Shown here: in pieces, positions 22,874 to 35,900 of the stretch
Layout of the letters: each line of letters opens with the position of its first letter
How positions within the stretch are numbered: the stretch's first letter is position 1
Assembly (NCBI GenBank): GCA_013423385.1
Contig: BLZA01000040.1
Span: 310,001 to 374,000 of the forward strand
Direction: 5' to 3'
Source of the DNA: Naganishia liquefaciens
Lineage: Eukaryota; Basidiomycota; Tremellomycetes; Filobasidiales; Filobasidiaceae
DNA: 64,000 bases
The notes under the pieces: generated by a model
What the model saw: the letters and a program-made list of their open reading frames with translations, nothing else
What the model was told of the DNA's origin: nothing
Databases searched by the model: none
Made by a program: the position numbers and the translations under genes

Positions 22874-23480
22874 GTATCGCCACCAGTTCTATCATCGCGG
22901 AAAGGGGAAGTCAGAAGAGGAAAACAAGAACGGCATAGAGCGATTGTTGTACTACTCAAGTTTTAGGGCAGCAGCATAAGCATAATGCATGAGCACAGAC
23001 TCATTCCCAGAGACATTCCTTTGATCCCGTGGGACGTCCCTTGCGATCAACGTGTGCCAATTCAAGCCCTCGAGGCAGATCAAGTTTCGGACGTTTCAGG
23101 TTGCCTCATTCGGGTCTCAGATAACCCGAAATCTCGATCGCGTGGCATGCGCTGGCGTTTCATCTGACTCCAGCAGCTACTGCAGCCAACACCATACATT
23201 CTACCGTAGGTCCGATGGATCAGTGTAGCGAAAGATTGACCTTGTATATGAGGAGAGCTCGAATTCAATGACTTGTGTCAAGTGTTAGACATCTGTCAGT
23301 CCTTCTGTCAATCTGTCATTCTCTATTGCACCTCGAAAGCGACAGGCGCGAGCGAGATAAAGTTCTCCTATCGTCGTAAGGTGACTGCCAGAATGATCTC
23401 CCAGCGCAACAAGATCTCACTGACACAAAAGCCTGCTCTTTTAGGAGCGAGGTAATCTCTCATCAGATATCTCATTGCGC
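22874..23480. other. Intergenic region between IBTK-like and DUF6534-like genes
   Basis: This 607 bp separates two plus-strand genes. I see no gene, no strong TATA box and no repeat. Confidence 0.35.
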
Positions 23481-25528
23481 ATGATCATGCAAAATCCAAA
23501 TGCCCTTTCGACCCTGGGCAGTTTCGCGCTGGAAAAACCTTCAATGCAGCATCAAGCCAGGATGACAGCCCAATCGGACTTGACGATCCAAGCCATCGTT
23601 CGCGGACAGGTCAGCTCTCCGAGATCACAGTCTGGTCCAGAAATATGTTGAGAAACTGACAGCGATTATCGCGATTAAGTTCATCGGAATGATATTGATG
23701 GCGGTGAGTGGTATCGAGGCGTTTTTACTTGGATGAATGACTGGCACTAATCCTTCCCTGGAATATCTGACGATACGATCAGATTCTTCAAGGATTGAAC
23801 CTCTGCGAAGTGGGTTGACCCATCCAACTGGCTTTCCAAAGCGCACCGGACCGACTCTATTCACTGAACTTTTCCCCTCTGATCTGCATGTGACCTAGAT
23901 GGCTCGTTACCTCCGGCGCTTCACCTCGGAACGACTTCTTCGGTACACGCTCGTCTTACCGATTTTCGCCGTTGCTACTTTCCAATCTGCTCAGGTATTC
24001 TACTTCACATACGATTTATTGATCATTCATTATGGGAACCCGATCAGACTGGCGTTCCACGATTGGGTAGGTCGTCTTCCTGGGAAAACTTCGTATCTGG
24101 CGGCGTCTGTTGATGTCAGTCTTCGTCTTCAGTGGATTGAGTCTCAGCCGACGCTGACTGCGGTAGTCATGTTCGGTGTACAAGGTTACTACGCGAAACG
24201 ACTCTGGACGGTAAGTTCTGTTTATCGCTTTGTATTATAAGAAGGTGTTTCCAAGGCTTACAAGCTTACTGGATTTGACTTGATACTTCTCCGTCTTCAG
24301 CTTCGGGGTCGACAATGGTGGCTGCTTGCATTTTATTGTATCATGCTACCCATTGGCCTCGTGGCAGGAGCGAGGTGAGTCGAGACATCGATCAAGGACG
24401 GTCGCCAGGTAAAAGTCCGCCTAGGGCTGACAGCCGACATCATAACCAAATTCAGCCTAACATACTGGTCGCAGAGTGCGCCTCTATTTCGATCGTGGGT
24501 AGAGATCAATCAAGAGGAGGTGAATGACTTCGAGAAACAGTCTCGGCCGTTCCGTAAGTCTAGCCCAGTAACCCGGTTATGAAGAAAGTCTTGAACACTG
24601 ACTTCCAAACATTCGATTCGGAAACAGGCATCGTGGCGTATGTAATACCCTTGACCATCGATCTCAGCATCATGTTCGGCATGCTGTGGACACTTGTCGG
24701 AGCGAAAAGGGAAGGCGATTCGGCGTAAGTTGCCCCGGTGACCCCAACGACACCGGGCGAGAAGAGTTCACAGTGGGCTCGGTCGTCCAATTTCCCAGGA
24801 CCATAGGGCTTGTCAGACGTTTAATGATTATCGTTGTTGAAACGATGTCTATGCCGACCACATGCTTGACGCTGACGACTGTCATGTGGATAGTTTACGT
24901 GAGTTTCGCGACCTGATTTGGCGATACGGCCAACGGCGACACTGACTCAGATCCTCCTACGCCCTCGTCATTGCCATCACTTCTTCTTAGGGCGATGCTA
25001 ATAGCAACGAGCGACTCTTTTCCTACTGTCAAAGTATGTGATCCTGGAAAGCCGAAAAGATCAGCTTCGAAAATGCAACATAGATCGATTCCAATCTAAT
25101 TCTCGTTTTTCCAATTAGGCCAACTGTGCCTCTTTTCGCTGTTGCATACCCTCATTTCTCGACGAGAGTTGCGAGAAGCGCTCATGGATACCACAATTGC
25201 CCCGACGACCAGAGCCTCCAATCCCCAGAGTACGCTGTCCTTTTCGATTCCGAACCAAGATGATGTTTGCGGTCATTTTACTTCAGCATCGGTCAAGCAC
25301 GGCAAACAGATCCTTTCAGCATCCTGCTCTATGCATGGCAGTCCTGACTACACGGTAGCGACACTCTCGGGCGCTCGCCAACTGCCACATATGGCAATGG
25401 CGGACCAAGTTGGCTTGGATGATTCTGCAACGAGGACCGAGGGTCTTCCTACGGTTAGCTCAAGCACCATCCAGAAATCCGAATCGCGGCATGGAACTCA
25501 ATTTTTAGAAGCGAGCCACACCAGGTAG
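23481..25528 (+). CDS. DUF6534-like seven-helix membrane protein
   Basis: Eleven exons join in frame to about 419 residues: 23481-23609, 23653-23703, 23783-23809, 23899-24066, 24148-24210, 24301-24374, 24456-24553, 24628-24724, 24799-24898, 24991-25033 and 25119-25528. Several are tiny (27, 43 and 51 nt). Hydrophobic helices include KLTAIIAIKFIGMILMAI, YTLVLPIFAVATFQSAQVFY, WWLLAFYCIMLPIGLVAGA and AYVIPLTIDLSIMFGMLW. The signature FTYDLLIIHYGNP after helix 3 and SLLHTLISRRELRE after the last helix fit the DUF6534/DUF6533 proteins that are abundant in basidiomycetes. A Ser/Thr-rich cytosolic tail follows. Function is unknown; a receptor-like role has been suggested from topology only. Exon 1 is the weakest part of the model. 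Confidence 0.7.
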
Positions 25529-26109
25529 AGGTATCGTTGTCCAGATCACGCTTAAACTGAAAGACGTCGCATCTCCATCATAAGATGAATTTCTCGGACA
25601 AACCCTTCTTTGCCTCTTCTGGTTCCAGTCTCGACACGGATGATCGCGCGAGTGCAGATGATTGTCCAATCCGCGCAAAATCAGGCGACGGAAAGCAGTC
25701 ACACAGGGGGTTTGATGAATCCAGTAGAATGTGTATTTCGTGGGCAACATATTTAGCTCTGACAACCGATTTCCCTCGTTAGCTAGTTGCTGTGGCTCTG
25801 ATTGCTGGCCTGGTATCCTGGCTCCACCGATCAAGGCTCTTGTAAGGCATTCGCATGTCCGAGCGCGCTACGGACTCAATGTAATCGCACGAGATTTTTC
25901 CATGGTTTGATAGATCAGTCTACGTGTGATGGACAAGCCGAAAATAACGCATATCGATTTTGAAGGTCTCCATCTCCCTTGTAACTGATCAGCGGACAGC
26001 TTGAGCCATCCCATTCCGTCTGTTTGTCTGTTCCGTGCGCCATCCGGATAGCACAAGTGCTGGATCAACAACAGACTAGAAACACCGGGTCGCAATCCAG
26101 GGGCCCTTC
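25529..26109. other. Convergent 3' intergenic region (DUF6534-like / Mug190-like)
   Basis: This 581 bp lies between two converging stop codons and should hold both 3' ends. No recognisable gene or repeat is visible. Confidence 0.35.
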
Positions 26110-29100
26110 TCAGAACTGGCTGATCCCCTCTAGCTCTACTTCGAGGTCACCACCCCTCTCCCGTTCCCTGCCTTTAACCCGGCTCCTTCCAGAAGAAAAC
26201 GTTGCTTGGACTTTCTCCTTCGAATACTTGATGGAACGCATCACACCGTTCTGCATGATTCCCCGATGTTCTTTGTGCAACGCTTTGCTTTCCTCTCGCC
26301 ATCTGCGATACCTGGAATGCGCGGATTTCGTCGACGCATTATCGCCAGCCCGCGCAGAGGCGGATGACGCCCGTCGTATCGGCTTGTCGTTACCTGAAAC
26401 ATCGCTCAGGCCTGAATCATCGCTCGGTATGGAATGGCAATCGGCGTTATCGCTTTCGGTGTCGCTTTCATCGCCAATGTCATCGCTGAAGCCCAGTTCT
26501 GCACCCGGAATGTCCTCATGATTTCCGCCCTCGGGTCTTTGGCCGTTCACCATTTGATTGACAATCCTGCCTCTCTGACGTGCAGCGGCGAACTCTTGCT
26601 CGTCACCAAGGTCCTTCGCGAGTTCCCACGCTTCGTAAACCCTTCTCAATCTTTCGTCCTTGGTAGCAAGCTTCCTGTGTACTTTACTGATGCCCGTGTA
26701 TACAGCCAGCCGGATTGTCACCGTCGAAAGATGCCCTTGCGGGTCGCTCTGCCCAGAACGAATGCTGTTCATTCGCTGATACTGCAGCTCAGCAGCTTCA
26801 TTCATGTCATCGGTCCGGTAGATCGGTAAAGTCAACTCCACTTCCGAATTATCGGCGATATCGGCGAGGCGGAACAAGGCGATGCCAACGGTAAGATTTT
26901 TTTTGAGCTTCCCTTTGCGGTCGACGAATCGAAGAACGATAGAGCAGGAATGCCTGTACTGCACAGCGAGGATCCTGCGCCTCCTGTGTCGCATTCCAAA
27001 ATCGAGATTTATCGACGTTTCAGGCACGTTACTTTGACCACTTGTCGAGCGGGGTATCGGTCCTGGGACCACGCTTTCCTGACGTGCGGCTTCAGTGCTA
27101 CCTTCGTAGTGGTGGTGTAGGACAAGTTCGTCCACATCGGAAACGACTTCCATCGCTGGACGAATGACGAGCCACGATGTTGAGTGGGAGACCTTCAAAC
27201 TCTTAATTTTGACAGTAACCAATTCGTAACCGGAGGTCGAAGGTGGTAATTTAGCATCGATCGGTTTGAAAAGCAACGATATCCGCACTGTTGATTCAAG
27301 GGACGTCTCTCAATTGTCGGTAGGGCAAGAAAGACGCCGATGTACTCACGATTGCCATGGCCCAGACCTCCAACGATTGGCATCGTCCTGATATCAGGTC
27401 AAGCCATTCGATAGATCATCAGCTGGCGCAAAAAGACCATATCGCGAAAGACATACCGCGTTACTTGAGAAGTATGATGAAACATCGAGGCAAGATCGAA
27501 TGCGACTATGCCCAAGATGGGGTCTGATAAAATGGGGAATATGTTAGGAGGTTTACCCGGAGAATCGAGAATTGCCGCATACCGTGTTCTCTATTCTTTT
27601 CATTCCTTACTACGATGACCATCCGAGCAACGCTGAAGTCACGGATGAACCGCTCGGCCCGAGCATTCCAGTACGGTTGCGGCGAAAGCTGCTTGGTTCT
27701 GGTGCGAAAGATAAGCTTTCCGTTGAGAATAACCTCCGCGTATGCGCTTGGTAGCTTGTCGGCCTCCCACGGGCCAGCGTCCAACGACTCGGCCAAAGCT
27801 AGAGGTCAAAGATGGTCAGACAGAAGTGAGTCACTTAGCAAGTCTGTCTTACCGGGAGGTCCACCTGCAGCACCGGAGCCTGGTCTTTTCTTAATTGCAG
27901 AAGTCAAGGTCCCGCCAGTCTTTTCCAGCTCTAGATCGATAGCCTGATGTATCTGAAACAGCAGGACGCCGCTCCGCCGCTGGAGGGTGGGCTTCTGCGT
28001 AGCCTCCATGGTCTCTCTTGCCCTTTCACCCGTAAGCCAGGCGATGGACTCTAACCTTCTTTTCTTCCTGTCATTTTCCCATTCGAAAGGTTCAGGTTTG
28101 AACCTTCCAAGAAATTTGTACAGCAGTCCGGGCTCCTTGACTTGACCATCGCGTCCGGTGCCGCGGTCTTCGAAGCCATGTCGTTCCTTTCTCCAGGCAT
28201 CTTGCGCCAATTCGTCTTCCTGTTCGCCGTCCTGAGGCATTTTCCAGATGGGATAGAATGCATAGCTCCATGTGATGTTGCCTTTAGCGGTGTAGCCTTT
28301 ACGTCGAGGTTTCAGCTCGTCGTCACGCTCAACCCAGTTGCGCTTCTCGGGCTGCTGATCGCCCACCATGCCCAAGAGGCCTGCCAGATCCTCCGAAACC
28401 ATTCCCAAAGGATCATCTGCAGACCAGCGGTCACCATCGTAGACGATCAACCGGAGGCGTTCGCCGGATTCGATAGCTTCCGCGGAAATTAGAATGAAGG
28501 CATCTTCCTCCCATCTCGGATTCAAGGTGTCAACGATGGTTCTGGAACTCCAAACGGGCTTTCCGTATTTTGCGAACGAAATGACGCAGTAAGGATCAGA
28601 AGAACCGATGGTGTCTGACTGTTTGAGATCCTTTGCGCTGTGAATGCGCACATGCAGCACGCCGATAGCCTCTGTACGCAAGGCAGCCTCTTGTCCCAGG
28701 AGAAGTCGCTGGAGAGGCAAAATTGAGTTAGACGATTTGGCCACCAAGCCATGCGGTATCACGCACATCAACGTCGAGCGTATAAGAGTTTGGACGAACA
28801 AAGTTGTCGCAAACCTCACGAATGGATTTGGCGACTACGTAAATGAGGTCAGTGACATGAATGAGGTGCGTACACAGGAAATGGCTTACTGTATGGTTTG
28901 ACCAGGGGCAGTCCGACGACATCTGGTGCATAGTCCTTGATGGGTTTCGCCGCGAAGTCGAATTCTGGGATAGTTGGCAGCGAGATCGTCGCCGTTCGCA
29001 CGAACGGAACATCTGGACTGAGCAGCAGCCTTATATGGACCTGTAATGCATGGGTTGAGCTTGTAAATGACACAGGGAAAATCAGCCAGACGGACCGTGC

Positions 29101-30748
29101 CCGTGATCTTCAACATTGTCACCCAGGTCGGCACTTCAAAGCCTGCCAACCCCTTGATACCGATTCCCATGAAGATGAGGAAATGCAAGTCCCATCCCTT
29201 GCGATTCTTGCGTCCGTCGTACGAGAAATCAATGGCGAGATTGATGTACTGCCCTACATCACCGTCGACAGCATCGTTCTCGTCGCCTCGAACTGCAGTT
29301 CCTTCCGACAAGGCGTCGCCAGCTTGCAAACGAGCGCTATCACCCTCGGGCTTTAGAGCGGTTTGACCCGTCTTCTCGGATCGAGCTGCGAAAGCGCCCA
29401 TGCCTTGTCCTCGACGGCCGCCAACATCACGCAGAATCCTGTCGCGTCTTATCCTTTCTTCGGCTTCATAGGCTCGCTGATCGCGGTCGTGTTGTGAGTT
29501 TTTTCGCGTGTGGCCAGTGGCCACGGAGGCGGAGCTTGACGAGCGGGAAATGGCTTCTTTTTTGCGAAGACCCAAAGTGGAGAACATGCCGTCTATCTTG
29601 TTGGCTGGAGCCGAAGGCGCACGCGAGAGATGCTCAAACCACTGGAGATCAGGAGCGAAGTAAGAATCAGGCCAAATCACCCGACGGGGCATCCTTACCT
29701 CGGGATCTGACATCGGCCTCATCGATACGATTCTGATGGGTTCTTCTCCCAGGCTTGGTTCTGTTACCCGGATCGAGGACTGCGCCCTTTAGTTTGCCCA
29801 GATGTTCTTCAACAAGGTGCGCTTACCACCAATGGCGGCACTTGTTGCAGCATAACATCCTCCAAAAGATCGATGAACGGCGTAAGCAAGTCCGTAGTCA
29901 GTACAGGAAACAATGCCTTTAAGATATGGTTGCTGAAAAAATCCAGATGAGTTCTGGACGTCGCATCCGCAACATTGCACTTACAGCCATTCTGTCGATT
30001 CTTCGGCCATTGCCAACTGTATCGGCACCTTTCCTTTGACCTTTTCTCGATCCGCTTCCGGATCCCTTCGCCTCATCGCCTCTCGTCGCTGCCAATCAGC
30101 CCAGAGGTAGTATACTCCTGCTGATGCGATAATCAAGGTGACAAACGATGCCCCAGCATACGCCAGGACGACTAGGAATGAGATGAGCGCAATGTTGGCC
30201 AACGAAGGCAGCGGCAGGGTTCCCAGATGACGAGGCGTTTGCAAGTTACTCATGGCGGGCATAAGATCCTGCGAAGATGAAAATGGTTCGAACGGGTTGG
30301 AGGGTTGTCGTTCTTCCGTACGGAAAGCCGGGTTTTGGGACAAGGCTTCTCCTTTCGATAACGGATCCTTCCCGGTATTCCTCCCGGATAGAATTTCTTC
30401 CTCTCCAGTTCGCCACCCATCAACATCTGTGTCTCTTTTAGGATCATTCTGAGGATCATTCTGGGAGATATCCATCGATGACTCGGTTTGCTGGTGATCG
30501 TGCTGAACATGTGCTACAGGTTGCCTATCCGCGGCAACGGCATTGGTATTCCGTTCCGCCACTGAAGCTAAAGTAGGCGAAGTAGATACAGGCTGCGCAG
30601 CTTGAACATCTGTGGCATAAGACTTCCTTGGCGGTAGACGGGGCGGTGTGGCCACGACGTTGGAATGCGAAGGGCTTTGATGCGGGATTGGATTCGAAAG
30701 CGAGAATGACTGCGGCCGCGCTGGTAGCGGTGGGGGTACTTCTGCCAT
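26110..30748 (-). CDS. Mug190-like tricalbin (SMP and C2 domain membrane-contact protein)
   Basis: The gene starts at the ATG at 30748 (MAEVPPPLPARPQSF) and stops at 26110-26112, with many introns. Residues 1-180 are Pro/Ser-rich. A hydrophobic hairpin follows at about 184-220 (LANIALISFLVVLAYAGASF, LIIASAGVYYLWADW). The next exons read as an SMP lipid-transfer domain (YINLAIDFSYDGRKNRKGWD, GIGIKGLAGFEVPTWVTML, TGTVRLADFPCVIY). A C2 domain is clear in GVLHVRIHSAKDLKQSDTIG, SSDPYCVISFAKYGK and DTLNPRWEEDAFILIS. A further C2-like block lies in the 392-residue 3' exon, which ends in a Ser/Arg-rich tail. Fission-yeast Mug190 has this order. Tricalbins tether ER to plasma membrane and move lipids at the contact, so the same role is inferred. 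Intron borders were not all fixed. Confidence 0.8.
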
Positions 30749-31220
30749 TCTGAGTCGTCGTAAGACCTATGAAGACATGTTGTTTGCCGAGAGAGGGTGG
30801 CTACGGGAGGATAAGCCAACGATGATAGAAGTCTCGAGGTGCACAACACAACGAGAATCAACACGAACCTCTGTTGATCAAAGGAGACTATGACGCAGGC
30901 GAACGACATTGAACCCGGTTCGTTCGAAATCTGAGACATCTGCCTTTTAGTCATAAACCAGCATCCGATGCTATCTTTGTATCACAATTACTGTACAAAG
31001 CAGCTTACAGTACCTTCGGCTTCACTACTGTGCTCCGACTGAATCTGGAGAGCTATCTTGAAGTGTCATTGACAGTAGAGCTCTATGCATGATCTGCTGT
31101 TATTGTCCGGACAAGGCGCAAGGCGACGTATCGGGATCTGCACGACAGGAAGGAGCAGCCGAGCGCAAGCTACACCTCAACCGAAGCACCTATATTCTTC
31201 AAGTAACATCGTCATATTCA
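30749..31220. other. Intergenic region: Mug190-like promoter and MRPL 3' end
   Basis: This 472 bp lies upstream of the Mug190-like gene and downstream of the mitochondrial ribosomal gene, both on the minus strand. I see no gene and no strong core-promoter motif. Confidence 0.35.
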
Positions 31221-32500
31221 TCATGCCTGCTTCTCGTTCATCGTCTTGACAAATTCCTTGGCTTCGCTTCCGCCACCGAATCCCTCGTCTCGCGACTCCA
31301 CTTCCGCCTGAGCGACTTCACCGGATTGTGCCACAGGCTTGCCTTCCTTGCCAACGTTCAAGTCCATCTTCTGCCTCTCCCCATCTCCGAAGCCTCCGCT
31401 GAGACCTTCCTTGTCACCTTCAAATTCGTCATTCAGAAGCGCTTCTTCATCGGCGGTGAGTTTCAGCTCTTCAAAGCCAGTCAAGCTGAGGGGGTCGGCG
31501 GATCCGAGTGGTGAGCGTCCGTGCACCAAAATGGCGGCGTGAGATGCTGGTCGCGAGGATTCCGCAGCGGCGACAAGGGCTAGTCGACGTTCGTTCAAGA
31601 CATACTTGACTCGGGCCATTGATTTTCGACACTGCAGGGCGGATATTGTGCGATGAGTGGACATCTCTCGCGTTATGCCAGAAAAAACATACTCTGAATG
31701 CCCTCTTCGTCAACAACTCTCGATCCATCGAAATGCCCAGTCTTCTCCGTTCTTCCCGCTGTGTTGCCAAAACATTGCGTTCTCTCAATAGAATATACCA
31801 GAGCGTGTGCAGGTCGGCGAAAGACTTTTGGCGCAATTCCTTGGCTGTCCAGGATCGGCCTGTTTTGCGCATAGGACCAGTGTCAGTAAGTCGTTTTTCA
31901 CCGATATCCGATGCCCATACCGCTTGTTAGATTCGCATCCTCGCCGAAGATGGGTTCGACAGAAATCATGCCCTCTCCTTCAGACTCTTCATAGACACCC
32001 TCCGCGATCTCTGCAGGCGTCAAACCCATTCCTCCCAACGGCTGACTCAATCTCGGGTCGACTCGGAAGAACTTCCATAACGGATGATTGGGGTTGACCT
32101 TTTCGGCGTCTGAGTTGGGGATGGAAGTGCTAGCAGGTGGTCGGCTGTAGATCGGTCGGCCTTTTGGGGTGAAACGGGCTACTCCAGCTCGATGAGTTGC
32201 GATTTCTGCTTGAGCATGAGCGCGAGCAGTGGTCGCAGCAAGGGTATGAGTCGGAATGGGATTGGCGACGTCCTCGACATCCGTGTTGGGAAGTGCATCA
32301 TTTGGTATGGTGTTAGAGTGCTGATCCAATGACTGGGGAATCGAATTGTGGGCAGATGTGGTCGGAGTCGGATGATTAGGTATCTGTCGTCCTGGTGTGT
32401 GCATCTGTCGGTACGCGATCACCGGTACGCTGGATTGCTTGGCAGCGAAGCGCGAGAGGCCGCGCCACATCGGTTTTGCGGAGACTGATGAGAGTGACAT
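31221..32500 (-). CDS. MRPL4: Mitochondrial large-subunit ribosomal protein uL29m (MRP-L47 family)
   Basis: Three exons (31921-32500, 31693-31859, 31221-31631) give 385 residues. The N-terminus ([20 protein letters not shown]) is basic, Ser-rich and lacks acids, as expected for a mitochondrial targeting sequence. The uL29m core spans the two short introns: [40 protein letters not shown] and [36 protein letters not shown] before the core is typical of fungal members. The protein should sit near the exit tunnel of the mitochondrial large subunit. The splice borders are well supported: removing GTATGG..CAG joins TSG to RSWTAKEL, and the intron contains a TTACTGAC branch-like site. The C-terminal ~100 residues are acidic and less conserved. 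Confidence 0.88.
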
Positions 32501-32991
32501 CGTGGGATCCGGTTCGTCCTTTGAAGTGTATCTGTAGGAACTGTAAGCCGTCTCAAAGAAACCCCATATCACGCGCGACACCATCCAAACCTCTGAAATA
32601 TCGATCACCTACAAAAAGCGCGGAGAAGCGAGCTTCGACTTCCGCTTTCTCGGCGGGCATGCACAAGACCTTGTCCAAGCAAGTATAGCGTGGGTCGATG
32701 TAAACTGCTCATTCACACCATCACTCTTTCAGCCATATTCATAAACATGCATGCGTAGACGCTACATTATTGGTTCAGCAATTCACTCAAGTGAGAACGC
32801 TGGTTTCACCGGGGTTCTCTGATCCTAGCATACGCTCGACTCATCACATCATCAATGCGCCGGGTCTACGGTCGACGATCGCAAGCTATGCCTGACAAGA
32901 CGATGCCTATGTCAGGCCCACATGAACAGAAATTATGACCTGCGAATTGGGAACTTTGCCCTGTTGCGAGTACATCTCAAAGGTATCGAAA
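32501..32991. other. Intergenic region: uL29m promoter and TFIIIC subunit 3' end
   Basis: This 491 bp separates two minus-strand genes. Open frames near 32,400-32,690 on the plus strand run over the uL29m first exon and are shadows. Nothing else stands out. Confidence 0.35.
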
Positions 32992-35900
32992 TCACACGCC
33001 CAACCACTCTTCAGAGATCTGGCGACAGAGGTCAGCGGCTCCAGTCATTAGGAAGATGACCTGCAAGTTGTACGCCGCTTCCCTCGCGACAGCTGGAATA
33101 TGAGGCTGCTCGATGCGATGCCGCGAATGAGTTGATGCCGAATATTCTCTCTGCAGAGCACTCACCTCCGCCCCGGCTGCCTTTTCCCCTTTCAGCCGCT
33201 TGCGAACCGATTCGAGAGTTTGACGGTAATGTTTGACAGCTAACGGCAAGATACCTGACCGAGATTTGATCAGCTTTAGACGACAATCTTGCATAACAGG
33301 GACGCACCCAGGCTTTGGAAAGCTCTGCCAAAGTTGTAATCAACCTCCTCCATGATCTGTGCCGGCGGCAGATATGTTGCATTGGTTTGCATCAGCTTGC
33401 GATATCGAGACATGAAAGCCATCGCCTGCGTCAGACCAAGCGCGTAAATAAGGAAAGGTCTCCGTGAGGCAGGCGTGAGGCCCTTACCGTGGTGATCTGG
33501 TGTAGACGATTATCACTCTGCCTTTGCATGCTTCGTCCGAGATATGCTTGAGCGAGACATAAACAGACCAATGGATCGTAGGGATTCTCATCGTATGACT
33601 GCAAGAAATAATCTTACGGGAATTGTCGTATCGGTCAACGGCACATAAGTATTTGGAAGGGCAAACTCACATATTGAACTCTGAAAGCTCTTTGCGGTCA
33701 GCAGCGCTTGACCATACATGAGCCAGAATGCCGGCTCTCGCTCGGCTGGCTTGGCCCAGGGGGCATGTCGTACGTGCTCCCGAGGACGCGTGTCCGCTTG
33801 CGTGGTGCTCGAGGGTTCACCTTCTTCGCCTTCTCGATCATCCTCCAGGTCATCTTCTTCTTCTTCGTCCTCCTCCTCATTTTCGCCATCTGGCTCGATG
33901 TCGTCTTCGTCACTATCCAAGCGGAGTTCGTCTTCTTGATCTTCAGCCTGCTTCAATTGGTCGCCGTTGGGACCCGGTGTAGGTTTGCCGGACTTCCCGC
34001 CTTTGCGACGGGGTGCGATGATCAGAAAGCGCTGCCTTGCGGGAACAATCCACCGTGCCATGCTGTCGTTCCAGTAGGTACTTCCCCCATTCGCAATATA
34101 ATCCCACATGCGAATCTCCCTGATCAAGAACTTCTGTAAGTTGAGATTCCCGAAGGAGTCCATGCCGCGAACACCAGCACCCAAGGCCGCTTCTAAGAGC
34201 CACCAAGGCTCCATCTTGAACTGGTAAGTTCTCGCCAGGTTTCTTGCCGTATTCATGATGGCACTTTGGTCTTGCAACCGCATTGCCGATGCTGTTATAC
34301 GATCGGAAGGGTAAGCTGAAAAGTTTCTCGGCGGCTGTGGAGCTCTTACACAATAAAGCCAACTGAATCTTCAGATTGTACTTGAGCGATTGGAAGATGG
34401 TGGCATATTGTACATGCTGCAATATATCGTAAGCCTCCAGCTCGTTACCTTGCTGTATCAGGAAGCAAGTATGCTATACTAGGATTGAGTAGACTGCCTC
34501 AGTTCTCCCTAGACTCGCGCTTACCAGCATGATGATTTTAAGCCAAACATCGGCTTCGATCCCTTGGAATCTTGTAACGACTTTTTGGACATATTGAATG
34601 TTCTCCACGTCGGCTTCTTCCTGGTCGACTAGAAGGGAAGTCAAGATGTGAATTATCGCCACCAAGTGTAGTCTGTTGGTGGCTTACCTTCCTCTTGCTC
34701 GAGTCGTGCGGCCATGTCTCTTACATCTTGATCCAAATTTCGCAAGTCAGGTCGCTTGCCTCTGAACCCCTTTCGAAGCGCGATCCACTTGGTGCTCTGA
34801 TGCAAAATTCCCGGAATGAGCTTCACGTCAAGTCCTGATGAGGTGCTCTGGCTACTCACTCTGTCAACAGGGAACATGGCTGGAGCTTGTCTCATACCCG
34901 CGATCATCTTGTCGGCAACGATGCTGTATCGTCGTTTAGCCGCTTGATCGCCTTCGAGAGCCGCCTGCTGCTCCACGTTCAACGTGATCAGGTTGACTCG
35001 CGCCTCCTCGTCCTCGAGTTGACGACGCTCTTTCCTTCCCAGTCGCCCCGCAAGCTGGGCTTGCCGTCCCAGTCTCGCCTGCCGGTCTTCTATACTCTCA
35101 TTGAAGAAAGCTTCATCTACGGGTTCCGGTACCTCGGGTTGAGTCTGAGGCGGCGCCGTTGCATTGAGGCGCTTTCTGGCCTCCCGAACTGGGATAGAGA
35201 AGGTAAGGAAAGTTGATGACGGTGTCTATTACGCCCATTTACCTTCATTTACCAACTCCAGAGCTCGTGCTGGATCCCCAAAGTCCTCGTATGCATGAGC
35301 CAATTTCATCTTTGTATCCAAGTCATCTGGCGCGTGTTGGAGCACTGGACGGACACATAAGCAATTGCCAATTCAGGCAACCCATCAACTGCTGACCATG
35401 CTGGAATGACTGAATCGCCATTGGATAACGCCTCAAGGCGTGCTGACAGATGCCCAGATTGATAACATGCGTCACCTCGGCAGTCTGTAGAGGTAGAATT
35501 TGAGGATCTTGGCTTTGCAACCCTAAGCGACAGGCTTACCTCTTCATCGCCAGCGAGATCCCTGAAAATGCGTTCCGCATCTTCATACAGTCCACGATCC
35601 ATTAGTGCAATACCAATGTCAGCATGAAGCACGGTATAATCCGGCGCTTCAAGCACTTCTTCTCTATGGATCTGTTTCGATGAGGGACATCGTAAACGAT
35701 CTGTCGAAGATGCTTGAATGTTGACTGACCTTTGCATCGTAGTCATGACCCAGCTTCAGTCTGGCAATCGCAAGCCTATGTCGAAGGTTGATGTCTAGCT
35801 CATAACCTTCGCTTGCTTGTTCCTGGCCTTCCGGGGCATTGTCGAGTTCCGGAGCTCCAGTTTGCCGGTGGGTCCTTCTCACGGTACCACTGGGATCGAA

